From Amycolatopsis sp. CA-126428 (lineage in GTDB: Bacteria; Actinomycetota; Actinomycetes; Mycobacteriales; Pseudonocardiaceae), in contig NZ_PPHF01000137.1 in NCBI RefSeq assembly GCF_002904335.1, forward strand, positions 1 to 47,034: a stretch of 47,034 nt of DNA, in the 5' to 3' direction. The notes beneath the pieces are model-generated. The model had not been told where the DNA came from and searched no databases. It was given only the letters and a program-made list of their open reading frames with translations. Position numbers and translations under genes: made by a program. Of the stretch, positions 25,097 through 33,840 are shown one piece after another. How positions within the stretch are numbered: the first letter of the stretch is position 1; each line of letters begins with the position of its first letter.

Positions 25097-25837
25097 TCAG
25101 ACCGTGCCGTTCTCCCACCACCACGACCGGCCGAGGTCGGCCCGGCTGTCCACGTGCTGGTGGTCGGTGTTGTAGGTCTCCAGTCCGGAGAACCCGCACG
25201 TCTCGGCCTTCTGGTAGACGGTCTTGTTGGCCACGCCCGGCACGTTCAGGTCGGCGGCGGTGCCGTACAGGTGCATGCTGTCGCTCGCGCCGCCGATCTC
25301 CGCGTTGTGCGCGATGCTGCGGAACCCGGAGTTCACCGTGATCGGCTTGTTCCCGAGCTTCTTGCGCAGCGCCTCCAGCTTGTACATGCAGCGCCGGGCG
25401 TTCTCCTTGGCGGTGGCCGCGCTGACCTTGCCGCCGTTGAAGGTGCCGCTGTCGCGGTCGGTGAACTCGCTGAAGTTGAAGTGGACGGTGGACCCGTCGC
25501 TCTGCTCCAGCGCGTTGAGCGCGGCCTGGGTGCCCGGGCCGACCTGGGCGTCGGCGCCGAGGCCGTAGGCCGCCTGGAACCTGCGGACCGCCGCCGCGGT
25601 GCCGGGGCCGAACTCGCCGTCGATCGAGACGCGGCTCTGGGCGGCGTGGTCGGCCGCCCAGCCGGCGACCCGGATCTGGAGCTCGGTGACGTCGGCGCCC
25701 GTGCTGCCCTCCTTCAGCGTGCGGGACCACGGGTAGGCCTGGGCGGTGCCGGTCAGCAGCAGCGGACTCACCGCGGCGGCCGCGCCGAGCACGACCGCGC
25801 CGCGGAGTACCGAGCGGCGGCTCATGGGGAGACTCAT
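25097..25837 (-). CDS. Tat-exported zinc D-Ala-D-Ala carboxypeptidase-like (M15) with PG-binding domain
   Basis: This 246-residue protein has a twin-arginine signal (MSRRSVLRGAVV), a peptidoglycan-binding domain (~40-110, VSIDGEFGPGTAAAVRRFQ) and a C-terminal M15 peptidase domain. Zinc and catalytic residues are visible in SMHLYGTAADLN (His and Asp of SxHxxGxAxD) and in TDHQHVDS (His). The layout matches the Streptomyces albus G carboxypeptidase type, which trims the terminal D-Ala of wall peptides. AAGGA lies 5 bases before ATG 25837. The GH25-like gene ends 24 bases upstream, so the two form an operon of wall hydrolases. Confidence 0.93.
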   Translation of the reverse strand: MSLPMSRRSVLRGAVVLGAAAAVSPLLLTGTAQAYPWSRTLKEGSTGADVTELQIRVAGWAADHAAQSRVSIDGEFGPGTAAAVRRFQAAYGLGADAQVGPGTQAALNALEQSDGSTVHFNFSEFTDRDSGTFNGGKVSAATAKENARRCMYKLEALRKKLGNKPITVNSGFRSIAHNAEIGGASDSMHLYGTAADLNVPGVANKTVYQKAETCGFSGLETYNTDHQHVDSRADLGRSWWWENGTV

Positions 25838-25861
25838 TCTCGTCCTTTCCTAGCGGGGATT

Positions 25862-27175
25862 TCAGCGGTTGGCGAGCTGGTCGAGGTCGGCCTGGGTGCC
25901 GTTGAAGACGTCGCCGGTGGCCGGCGCGGGGATGCCGGCGGGGATGGCCGCGTCGGTGTACTGCCACATCAGCCAGGTCTTCGAGCCGGCGGGCAGCGCC
26001 GGCTGCGTGACGGACTGCCGGTAGTCCGCGAGCTGCATCGGGTAGGCCGAAAGGGCCGTGGTGCCGCCCAGGCACGCGTCCAGGAACGACTTCTGGGTGT
26101 AGATGATCGGGGTCCGGCCGAACGCCGCCTGGACCTTGTCCAGCCACGCCTTGGCGTCGGCGACGGTGACGTACGGCGGGCAGCCGCCGGAGCCGTCGTC
26201 CTTCCACTCCAGGTCGAACACGGGCGGCAGGTCACCGGCGCGCTTGCCGGTGTACCCGGTGGCCTTCACGGCGGCGACGAACCGGTCGGCCTGCGCGCCG
26301 CCGGTGCCGGCCGCGGTGCCCGTGTAGAAGTGGTACGGCCCCACGGCCAGGCCGGCGTTGCGCGCGGCGGGCAGGTCGGTGGCCAGGTAGTCGTCGGTGA
26401 CGTTCAGGCCGCGCGTCGCTTTGACGGTCGCGAATTCGACGCCGGACGCCTTCACCGCGCTCCAGTCGATCGGCGCGCCCCCGGGGTGCTGGTACTTCGC
26501 CGTGTCGACGCCGTCGATCGGGTGCCCGGCGGGCTTCGGCGGCGTGCAGTAGGTGTTGCGGCTGGACCAGTCGGTGACCTTCGCCCAGGTGGTGGGCCCG
26601 GCGACGCCGTCGGCACTGGCGTTGACGCAGTGCTGGAACTGGATCACGCGGGTGCGGGTGCCGTCTCCGAACTGGCCGTCGATCGTCAGCGGCGGGTAGT
26701 GCCCCGGCTCCATGGCGAGGTTCAGCCGGCACTGGAGTTCCTTGACGTCCGTGCCGCTGGAGCCGCTCTGCAAGGTCGGGCGGGCGGTGGAAAGGCCGCA
26801 CACGACGCTCTGCGCGGCGTCGGCGGTGCCCTGGGTGGCGCACTTGCGCGGCCGCGCGGACCAGGAGTTGAGGGCGGCCCAGGTGTTCGGCCCGATCTGG
26901 CCGTCCACGCTCAGGGCGGCGCACTTCTGGAACACGCGGACCCGGGCGTCGGTCGCCGGGCCGAAGGTGCCGTCCGCGCCGACGGGCGTGTACCGGCTCG
27001 CCTTGGTCGCCAGGTTCAGTTCGCACTGCGCCTCGGCGACCGCGGCGCCGGTCGCTCCTTGTTTCAGGGTGGGCTGGGTACTGGTGTGCCCGCACACCGC
27101 AACGGGTTCGGCCGCAACCGCGGCTGCGGCGGGGAACACCAGCAGCACCGCGACGGCCAGAGCGAGTCTTTGCAT
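25862..27175 (-). CDS. Secreted GH25-like muramidase with two PG-binding domains
   Basis: This 437-residue protein begins at the ATG at 27175, because a clean Sec signal peptide (MQRLALAVAVLLVFPAAAAV) starts there; longer frames add a basic leader with no such logic. Two peptidoglycan-binding domains follow (~residues 35-95 and ~110-180, each with DGxFG/DGQxG and FQ motifs and paired Cys). The C-terminal ~220 residues are GH25-like: GVDTAKYQ, FATVKATRG, GPYHFY, the catalytic-type FDLEW acid pair, IIYT and MWQYT. GH25 enzymes cleave the MurNAc-GlcNAc bond. No clear SD is seen. It is the first gene of the operon with the M15 peptidase. Some GH25-like proteins act on other substrates, so muramidase activity is likely but unproven. 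Confidence 0.91.
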   Translation of the reverse strand: MQRLALAVAVLLVFPAAAAVAAEPVAVCGHTSTQPTLKQGATGAAVAEAQCELNLATKASRYTPVGADGTFGPATDARVRVFQKCAALSVDGQIGPNTWAALNSWSARPRKCATQGTADAAQSVVCGLSTARPTLQSGSSGTDVKELQCRLNLAMEPGHYPPLTIDGQFGDGTRTRVIQFQHCVNASADGVAGPTTWAKVTDWSSRNTYCTPPKPAGHPIDGVDTAKYQHPGGAPIDWSAVKASGVEFATVKATRGLNVTDDYLATDLPAARNAGLAVGPYHFYTGTAAGTGGAQADRFVAAVKATGYTGKRAGDLPPVFDLEWKDDGSGGCPPYVTVADAKAWLDKVQAAFGRTPIIYTQKSFLDACLGGTTALSAYPMQLADYRQSVTQPALPAGSKTWLMWQYTDAAIPAGIPAPATGDVFNGTQADLDQLANR

Positions 27176-27602
27176 GGCGAGAAGGCTGGCAGCGGCCGGC
27201 CCGCCGATCCCCCTCCGGCGGCCGACCCGGGACGCCGGGACGGTCCCACCCCGCCGGACCAGCGGGAACGCCACCCGCCTGGGACACGGCGGGGACGCTG
27301 AGCCGGCCGGCCACGCTCGATCGGGGCGCCGGACGGTGCCGCCGGATCATCGAAATCCGCGGCGCGCATGGAGTTGACCGGCGGCCCGCGCCGCCTGCGC
27401 GCTCCACCTCGGACCGCGAGGCGAGGACCCCGCCTCCTTGCTCGCCCACGAACGCCGGCCCAAGCCCCGGACCACCGGCGGCAGCGTGATTCGGCAGTCG
27501 GTCGCCGAGATACCGACATTCGGCGGTAGATGACGGTCCGACTTGTCTGATTGGATCGCCCCAGCACGTTTTACAACGTTGTAAAAATGAAGGGTCCCGC
27601 CG
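27176..27602. other. Divergent intergenic region between GH25-like and GH2 genes
   Basis: These 427 bases contain no convincing gene. The only strong structure is the 18-bp perfect palindrome at 27569-27586 just before the GH2 start. The remainder presumably holds the promoter of the wall-hydrolase operon. Confidence 0.55.
27569..27586 (+). promoter_or_regulatory. LacI-family-type operator (perfect palindrome)
   Basis: TTTTACAACGTTGTAAAA is a perfect 18-bp palindrome with the central CG typical of LacI/GalR-family operators. It ends 16 bases before the GH2 start codon, where it would block initiation or elongation. It is AT-rich against the surrounding DNA. No LacI-type gene is in the window, so the repressor must lie elsewhere. 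Confidence 0.75.
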
Positions 27603-30600
27603 ATGAGAAGAGCCGCTTCCGCCTTCCTCGCCCTGCTCGTGGGGCTGGGCGTGGCGTCGGGAACGCCACCCGCCGGTGCCGCCGAGCCGGTGCACGGCCT
27701 GCAGGCCGAGTACTTCACCCCGTCGGCGCCGGGCGCGCACGACTTCGCGAACCTGGCCGGCACCGCGCTCGACGGAGAGGTCGACCACCCCGACCTGACC
27801 TCGGTCTTCGGCCTGGTCGCCGGGCGCACCGAGAACACGACCGCCCGGTGGACCGGGCAGCTCGCCGTGCCGCAGACCGGCGACTACACCTTCTACGCCA
27901 TCGGTGACAACGGGTTCCGGCTCTTCATCGACGGCACGCCGGTGATCGACCACTGGGTCGGCGACTGGGACAAGGAGCAGACCAGCGCGCCGGTCACGCT
28001 GACCGCCGGCAAGCAGTACGGCTTCAAGCTGGAGATGTTCCAGGACACCGGCGGCGCCAACATGTTCCTGCGCTGGTCGAGCGCGGCCATCGCGAAGCAG
28101 ATCGTGCCGCTCTCGGCGTTCACGCCGCCGGCCGGCTACCAGGTCGTGCCGCGCACGGCGGACATCTCCCGGGACGGCCGCACGCTCACGGCCGACTTCG
28201 ACGGCCGGGTCTCGGGGACGAACGACCTGAAAGACCACCTGCGCATCGAGGTCGACGCGACGCCGATGCCGGTCTCGTCCATCACGGCGACCCGCACCCG
28301 GGCCACGATCCAGCTGGCCGAAAAGGTCCTGAAGGGCCAGCGGGTCACGCTGTACTACGACGGCGCGGGCGCGCTCGCGGTGAACGGCACGAAGATCGGC
28401 AAGGCCGGGCGGATCGTCGCGAACGCCTCGACGGAACGCCTCCGGACGCCGTGGGGCGAGAACGCCGACACGCGCCACCCGCTGCCGGAGTACCCGCGGC
28501 CGCAGCTCGAGCGCGACAAGTGGGTCAACCTCAACGGCCCGTGGGAGTTCTCGGCCGCCAAGGAGGGCCAGCAGCCCACGTTCGGCAAGCGGCTGCCCGA
28601 GAAGGTGGTCGTGCCCTACCCGATCGAGTCGCAGCTCTCCGGGCTCGAACGGCACGAGGACCACATGTTCTACCGCCGCACGGTGACCGTCCCGCGCGAC
28701 TGGAACATCGGCGGCGGGCAGCGCCTCAAGCTCAACTTCGGCGCGGTCGACTACCAGGCCAAGGTGTGGGTGAACGGCAAGCCCGTCGCGGAGCACACCG
28801 GCGGCTACACGGCGTTCAGCGCCGACATCACCGACGCCCTCAAGCGCGGTGACGAGCAGGAGATCGTCGTCGCCGTCACCGACACGACCGGGCCGTACCA
28901 GCCCAAGGGCAAGCAGTCCGCCAACCCCGGTGGCATCTTCTACACGCCGTCGTCGGGCATCTGGCAGACGGTGTGGCTGGAGCCGGTGGCGGCCCAGGGC
29001 ATCGACGAGATCAAGACGACGCCCGACCTCACCACCAATTCGCTGGCCCTCACCGTCAAGTCCGCGGGCAACGCCACCGTCACCGCGGTCGCCAAGGACG
29101 CGCGCGGCCGGCCGGTCGGCACGGTCACCGGGCCGGCGAACGCGAACCTGAAGCTGGCGGTGCCGAACCCGCACCTGTGGACGCCGGACGACCCGTACCT
29201 GTACCAGCTGGAGATCAAGCTGGGCGGCGACAAGGTCAAGAGCTACTTCGGCATGCGGTCCACCGGCATCACGAACGTCGGCGGCACGCCGAAGCTGACG
29301 CTCAACGGCAAGCCGTTCTTTTCGCTGATGCAGCTGGACCAGGGCTTCTACCCGGACGGCCTGAACACCGCGCCGAGCGACGAGGCCCTCGTCTTCGACC
29401 TGAAGGCGCAGAAGGACCTCGGCTTCAACGCCGTCCGCAAGCACATCAAGGTCGAGCCCGCCCGCTGGTACTACCACGCGGACCAGCTCGGATTGCTGGT
29501 GTGGCAGGACTTCGTGTCCGTCGAGGACGGCAACGACCCCGCGGCGCAGCAGGCGTGGCTCAGCCAGGGCCTGGAAGAGATGCACCAGCTGCAGAACTTC
29601 CCGTCCGTCTACGCCTGGATCGTGTTCAACGAAGGCTGGGGCGAGTGGGACAAGGCCGCGACCGGCCGGATCACCGACCAGGTCAAGGCCACCGACCCGA
29701 GCCGGATCGTCAACGCCCACAGCGGGGTGAACTGCTGCGCCTCCAAGGGCGACTCGGGCGCGGGCGACGTCATCGACCACCACGACTACAACAACACCGA
29801 CCCGGCCCGCTCCGACGGCAAGCGCGTCGCGATGGACGGCGAGCACGGCGGCTTCACGCTGCGCACGCCGGGTCACCAGTGGCCGGGTGCGCCGATCGCG
29901 ATCTACAGCGGCGTGGCGGACAAGGCGGCGCTGACGGCGAAGTACGTCGACAACACCCGCACGTTCTACCTCGGCCAGGCTCGCGCCGAGCTGTCGGCGT
30001 CGGTCTACACGCAGGTCACCGACCTGGAAGGCGAGCTGAACGGGCTCTGGACGTACGACCGCAAGCGCCTCAAGGTCGACCCGGGCCCGGTCCGCGAGAT
30101 CAACCGCCGGGTGATCGCGGCCGGTGCCGACGCGGGCAAGCCGTACCCGTACGCGGGCAAGGGCGCCTGGAACCTCGACGAGCGCCGGGGAACGACCGCG
30201 AGGGACTCCAGCGGCGGCGACAACCCGCTGACGCTCACCCCGTCCGGTGCCGCGTTCGAGGACGGCGCGCTGCAGTTCACCGGTGGCTCCGCCGACACCT
30301 ACGGCCCGGTCGTCGACACGACCGGTGGCTACACGGTGTCCGCGAAGGTGCGGCTCGACCAGGTGCCCGGCAACTACGCGACCGCGGTGAGCCAGGACGG
30401 CCGGGAGCGGGAAAGCCCCTTCTACCTGCAGTACGGGCAGGGCGCGTTTGCCCTTCAGCACGCCCGGCGGCAACCGGGCCCGGTACGAGGTCGTCCCGGA
30501 GCTCGGCCGCTGGTACGAGCTCACGGGCGTGCGGGCCGGCAACGAGATCCGGCTCTACGTGGACGGTGTGAAGGTGGCGACGGCCCCGGCCGGGCCGGCC

Positions 30601-30738
30601 CTCGTCAGCACCGGCGCGTTCACGGTCGGACGGGCCAAGTACGACGGCCGCAACGTCGACTTCTGGAGCGGCGCGGTCGACGACGTCGCAGTGACCGGCA
30701 AAGCGCTGACGGACGCGGAGGTGGGTCAGCACTCCTGA
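27603..30738 (+). CDS. Secreted PA14-GH2-LamG glycoside hydrolase (frameshifted near 30452)
   Basis: The protein has a Sec signal (~1-26), a PA14 domain (~30-165, LQAEYFTP, FRLFIDGTPVIDHW), an Ig-like linker domain, then GH2 sugar-binding, Ig-like and TIM-barrel domains. Acid/base Glu677 lies in FNEGWGEWD and the likely nucleophile Glu747 in DGEHGG. A LamG/concanavalin-type domain ends it. At ~30452 the frame breaks: LQYGQGAFA is followed in the same frame by unrelated Arg-rich sequence, while the +1 frame continues FSTPGGNRARYEV to a stop at 30738. A single extra C in the CCC run at ~30451-30454 explains this. It may be a real mutation or a sequencing error; the catalytic part is intact either way. 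Uncorrected, the frame runs to 31304. The exact glycoside (galactoside, mannoside, glucuronide) cannot be called. A LacI-type operator precedes it. Confidence 0.88.
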
Positions 30739-30753
30739 TCCCGGGAGGAGCAC

Positions 30754-30795
30754 GTGGTGACCGGACGGCCGGCTTTTCGGCCGTCCGGTCACCAC
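30754..30795. terminator. Strong hairpin after the GH2 gene
   Basis: A perfect 18-bp stem (30754-30771 with 30778-30795) with loop GCTTTT begins 16 bases after the corrected GH2 stop codon. Its place supports 30738 as the true end of the gene. It also faces the SDR remnant on the other strand. Confidence 0.85.
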
Positions 30796-30863
30796 GCCGC
30801 CCGCCGTGGGGACATTGCCCTCGCATTGCCGGAACCGGCGGCGTCCGGTGTGGACGGTGGGGG

Positions 30864-31103
30864 TCAGACCTGCGTGCGGCCGCCGTCGACGAACCACTCG
30901 CTGCCGGTGATGTAGCTGCTGTCGCCGCAGGCGAGGAACAGGGTGGCCGCGGCGATCTCCTCGGGTCGTCCGACGCGGCGCAGCGGGATGCCGGCGGCCC
31001 CGGCGGCTTGGAAGGCTTCGGCGTCCGCTTGCCCCGGCCTGGCGCGGATGTAGCCGGGACTGATGGCGTTCAAGCGAATCCCGCGATCTCCCAGTTCGAC
31101 GAG
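30864..31103 (-). pseudogene. Short-chain dehydrogenase, C-terminal remnant
   Basis: About 80 codons on the minus strand read LVELGDRGIRLNAISPGYI, then RRVGRPEEIAAATLFLACGDS and ITGSEWFVDGGRTQV, the standard C-terminal third of a classical SDR. The Rossmann glycine motif and the catalytic Ser/Tyr/Lys are missing. Upstream of about 31103 the sequence becomes a MarR-type fragment on the opposite strand. It is therefore a truncated gene and cannot make an active enzyme. Confidence 0.82.
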
Positions 31104-31304
31104 GCGACCCTCACCGACGCGGGCATGGCGGTGGCCGAGAAGGCCGCACCCGGCCATGTGGCGGCCGTCCGGCGGTATGTGTTCGACGCGCTCCGGCCGG
31201 AGCAGGTGGCCGAGTTGTCCGGCATCGGCAGCCGGATCGCCACTCAGGTCGAAGGCGAGCACACCGGGACGCCGTTCCCCGGACGGACCCCGCGACGGCT
31301 CTGA
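31098..31304 (+). pseudogene. MarR-family regulator, C-terminal remnant
   Basis: The plus strand reads ATLTDAGMAVAEKAAPGHV followed by helices (FDALRPEQVAELSGIGSRIA) typical of the end of MarR proteins. The intact MarR at 18584 has the related ILTDAGHAYLADAAPGHV. The DNA-recognition helices are absent. The frame is formally continuous with the frameshifted GH2 frame but is unrelated to it. Together with the SDR remnant it looks like the outer halves of a divergent SDR/MarR pair whose middle was deleted. Confidence 0.72.
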
Positions 31305-32013
31305 CCGCACCGCCGCGCGCCGGTCAAGGCTCCGGCACCCGCCAGGAGCTGCCGGTATGGCCAGGTCTCGCCAACACGGACCGTGTTGGTGGGATATTTG
31401 CCGTCGAGCGTCTTGACGTCACCCCGATCCGGGCGGTTTACTGGCAGTTGCCTCGATGGAACCGGTTCCGCGGCCGCCACCTGGAACACTCCAGCATCTC
31501 GGGTTGGTGGATGCCCCACTGCTTCGAACGTCACGCCCGTCGGTTCGCTCACGGGGCGTGACGAACCTTCAGTGGCAAATCCGCCACCTCACCCGAATGC
31601 CGGTGCGAGCCGTGCGCTCGCCTCGGCGTATGGATCACGACCGACCAGGTGGGCTCGATGAGATCAAGGACGTTCTCCCGACCACGACGCGCCACAGCGC
31701 CGCAGCGCCGCAGTGCCACCGACCGCGCCCGAAGGGCGCATTCGCCGTTCGCACCGGCCGAGTGGTGTCCCGTGTCCGCGGAATCGAGTCATTCCCGCGG
31801 AACTCCGGTGCGGTCGCGGGGTAACACCATTCCCCGGCAGTAGGCTGCCGTTTTCGCGAGCGATATCAAACGACGTCCAGGCGTTTCAGTCGCTCAGCGA
31901 TGTCAGCGCGACCGTGCGTTCCCTCGGCAACTGTGACGCGCCTCCGCGATTGCATTAATTCAGATCTCCGCAGTGCCTGTGCAAAATTTCGTCACCAAAG
32001 TGAGGAGATTCCT
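31305..32013. other. Gene-poor stretch with a terminator-like hairpin
   Basis: I find no credible gene in these 709 bases; open frames are short and without family patterns. The right part (about 31850-32010) is noticeably richer in A/T than the rest of the window and holds the promoter of the DUF1996 gene. A hairpin with T-tract lies at 31835-31854. The left part follows a deletion scar and may be decayed sequence. Confidence 0.55.
31835..31854 (+). terminator. Rho-independent-type hairpin with T-tract
   Basis: CGGCAG-TAGG-CTGCCG followed by TTTT is a short but canonical intrinsic terminator on the plus strand. No intact plus-strand gene ends just before it, so it may close a lost gene or a small RNA. 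Confidence 0.45.
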
Positions 32014-33048
32014 ATGCGAAATATGGTGAATCGGGCTACCGGTTGCCGGCCTCGAGAGTCACGGCTCCGGACCCGGGCCGTTCTCACCGCCGCCCTCGCT
32101 CTTGCGCTGGCCGGAAGCACCGCCTTCGTAGCCGGCGCGAGCGAAACCAGCGAACCGGGCTCGGCAGCCGCTTCGGGCAACTCCATCGCGGCGGATGCCG
32201 GCTGGGTGGACGTGGACCAGGCCCGGTACCAGCGCGAACTGACCGACTACCAGGGCATCGTGCCGCCACCCGTGCCGGCCGGGACGACGAGGGTCCCCGA
32301 GTTCCACACCGACTGCACGATCGCGAACGAAGCCAAGGACGACGCGATCGTCTTCCCCCGCCTGTCCGGCGCCTCCCACATGCACACGTTCTTCGGGCCG
32401 AGGAACGACGCGTTCATGACAACGGAAGCGCTGCTGGCCGCCGGGTCGACGACGTGCAACTCCCCTGGTGACAACGCCGCTTACTGGGTACCGCAGCTGC
32501 AGAGGAACGGTGTGGCCGTTCCGTTCAAGAGCATGCGCGTCTACTACGGTTCCCGGGTCTCCGACCCGTCGGCCGTCCGGCCGTTCCCGCCGGGACTGGT
32601 GATGGTGCAGGGTGATGCCAAGCTGCAGGTACCCACCCAGAAGGGTCAGGGAAACCAGTTCTGGTGCGCGGGCAGCGCCGAGGTCGGGCGAAGCGCCGAC
32701 GGGAACTGGCCTGTTTGCGCTCCTGGCGGGAACCTGATCTACCAGCTCGTGTTCAAGGATTGCTGGGACGGCAAGCACATCGACTCGCCCGACCACAAGT
32801 CGCACATGGGCGACCCGGTCGCCGGCAAGTGCCAGGGGAACTACCCGGTCGCGGTGCCGAACCTTTCGTACATGGTCAACTACGACATCCTGGGCGGCGA
32901 CGGCCTCGCGCTGTCCTCGGGAATGGCGTCGTCGATGCACGGTGACTTCATGAACGGCTGGGACCACGTCAAACTGGCCGCACTGGTCAAGACCTGCCTG
33001 AACCAGAACGCGAAGTGCGGGACCACGCCGAGCTTCACCGGCGGCTGA
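32014..33048 (+). CDS. Secreted DUF1996 protein
   Basis: This 344-residue protein has a long basic N-terminus and Sec signal (hydrophobic core VLTAALALALAGSTAFVAG, ~residues 25-48). The mature part has the DUF1996 pattern: VPEFHTDCTIANEAKDDAIVFP, HMHTFFGP, a WVPQL strand and CWDGKHIDSPDHKSHM, with several cysteines and histidines. DUF1996 is common in secreted fungal and actinomycete proteins; its function is not established. GAGGAG (32002-32007) lies 6 bases before the ATG. The His/Asp/Cys clusters could bind metal, but this is only an impression. A hairpin at 33063 ends the unit. Confidence 0.9.
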   Translation: MRNMVNRATGCRPRESRLRTRAVLTAALALALAGSTAFVAGASETSEPGSAAASGNSIAADAGWVDVDQARYQRELTDYQGIVPPPVPAGTTRVPEFHTDCTIANEAKDDAIVFPRLSGASHMHTFFGPRNDAFMTTEALLAAGSTTCNSPGDNAAYWVPQLQRNGVAVPFKSMRVYYGSRVSDPSAVRPFPPGLVMVQGDAKLQVPTQKGQGNQFWCAGSAEVGRSADGNWPVCAPGGNLIYQLVFKDCWDGKHIDSPDHKSHMGDPVAGKCQGNYPVAVPNLSYMVNYDILGGDGLALSSGMASSMHGDFMNGWDHVKLAALVKTCLNQNAKCGTTPSFTGG

Positions 33049-33062
33049 GAGCGACGGCAAGC

Positions 33063-33104
33063 GGCCGCCGTGCCGTGTCGCCCCGATCGGCCGGCACGGC
33101 GGCC
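33063..33104. terminator. Hairpin after the DUF1996 gene
   Basis: A perfect 13-bp stem (33063-33075 with 33092-33104) lies 14 bases after the DUF1996 stop. It also faces the convergent lipoprotein gene. Confidence 0.7.
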
Positions 33105-33218
33105 TTCGTCTCGGAATTCAGGGAGAAACGACGTGATCTCACCCGAAAAATCACGCCGGCGCCTCGCAGTTCATCTGCGGAATCATGGCGCTGGCCGCCC
33201 GACACCCCACCGGGGCCG

Positions 33219-33791
33219 CTATTCGACCAGCCCGGAGAGCCGGCCCTGTTCTTGCAGGACTCGCGAAGCCAGGCTCACGGTCTGCGGCTCTTTGCCGGAC
33301 GACTTCTCGCCGAGCGCCAAACGTTCCTGTTGGTCCAGGTGATCGCGCAGGCACTTTTTGAAGTAGTCGTCGAAGTCCGCCTCGCGCAAAGCGCCGGCGT
33401 GCGTGATCTGGTTCGGGGAAACCATTCCGGGCATCTCCATTCCCTTGTGGGGGTTCTCCGCCGGGAGGCCGGCCTGATCGTGCAGCCGCCGCAGCTCCAG
33501 CAGCTCCGATTTCGTCGAGGCGCCGGCTTTTCCGCCGAGGTCGCGGACGGCTGCGGTTCCGGTGTGACTGTCGACGAGGTCGAGCATCGGAACAAGCTGC
33601 TCGTCCATGGCTGTGGTGATCTCGATCCAAGCGCGGTCCGTGGCGGTGAACGACGACGCCGCAGTAGGGGCGGATGTATTCGCGGACGGATTTCCGGAGT
33701 GGCTGTGAAGCCCGGTGGCGCAGCCGCCGACCAAAACCATGCCCACGATGCCCAATCCGAGGAAAATGCGCATGTGTCGATTACAGGCCAT
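33219..33791 (-). CDS. DUF305-like lipoprotein with degenerate His motifs
   Basis: This 190-residue protein has a lipobox (LVGGC, Cys near residue 24) after a short basic start, so it should be anchored to the membrane outer face. The body follows the DUF305 layout: FTATDRAWIEITTAMDEQL, a long helix, HKGMEMPGMVSPNQITHAG and a last helix CLRDHLDQQERLA. DUF305 proteins usually carry MIxHHxxAIxMA twice; here the His pairs are replaced (DEQLVPML and RDHLDQQ), so any metal role is probably altered. The ATG at 33791 is preferred because GGAGG lies just before it; ATG 33773 is the alternative and would also keep the lipobox. The function is unknown. Confidence 0.75.
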   Translation of the reverse strand: MACNRHMRIFLGLGIVGMVLVGGCATGLHSHSGNPSANTSAPTAASSFTATDRAWIEITTAMDEQLVPMLDLVDSHTGTAAVRDLGGKAGASTKSELLELRRLHDQAGLPAENPHKGMEMPGMVSPNQITHAGALREADFDDYFKKCLRDHLDQQERLALGEKSSGKEPQTVSLASRVLQEQGRLSGLVE

Positions 33792-33840
33792 CCCCTCCGG
33801 CCGAGTCAACATGTCTTCGTTCTTTTACCGCAGAAAGAGC

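Noticed and set aside
31305..31830. Transposase or integrase remnant in the gene-poor stretch
   Set aside because: No open frame shows DDE, HTH or integrase motifs, and no flanking inverted repeats were found by eye.
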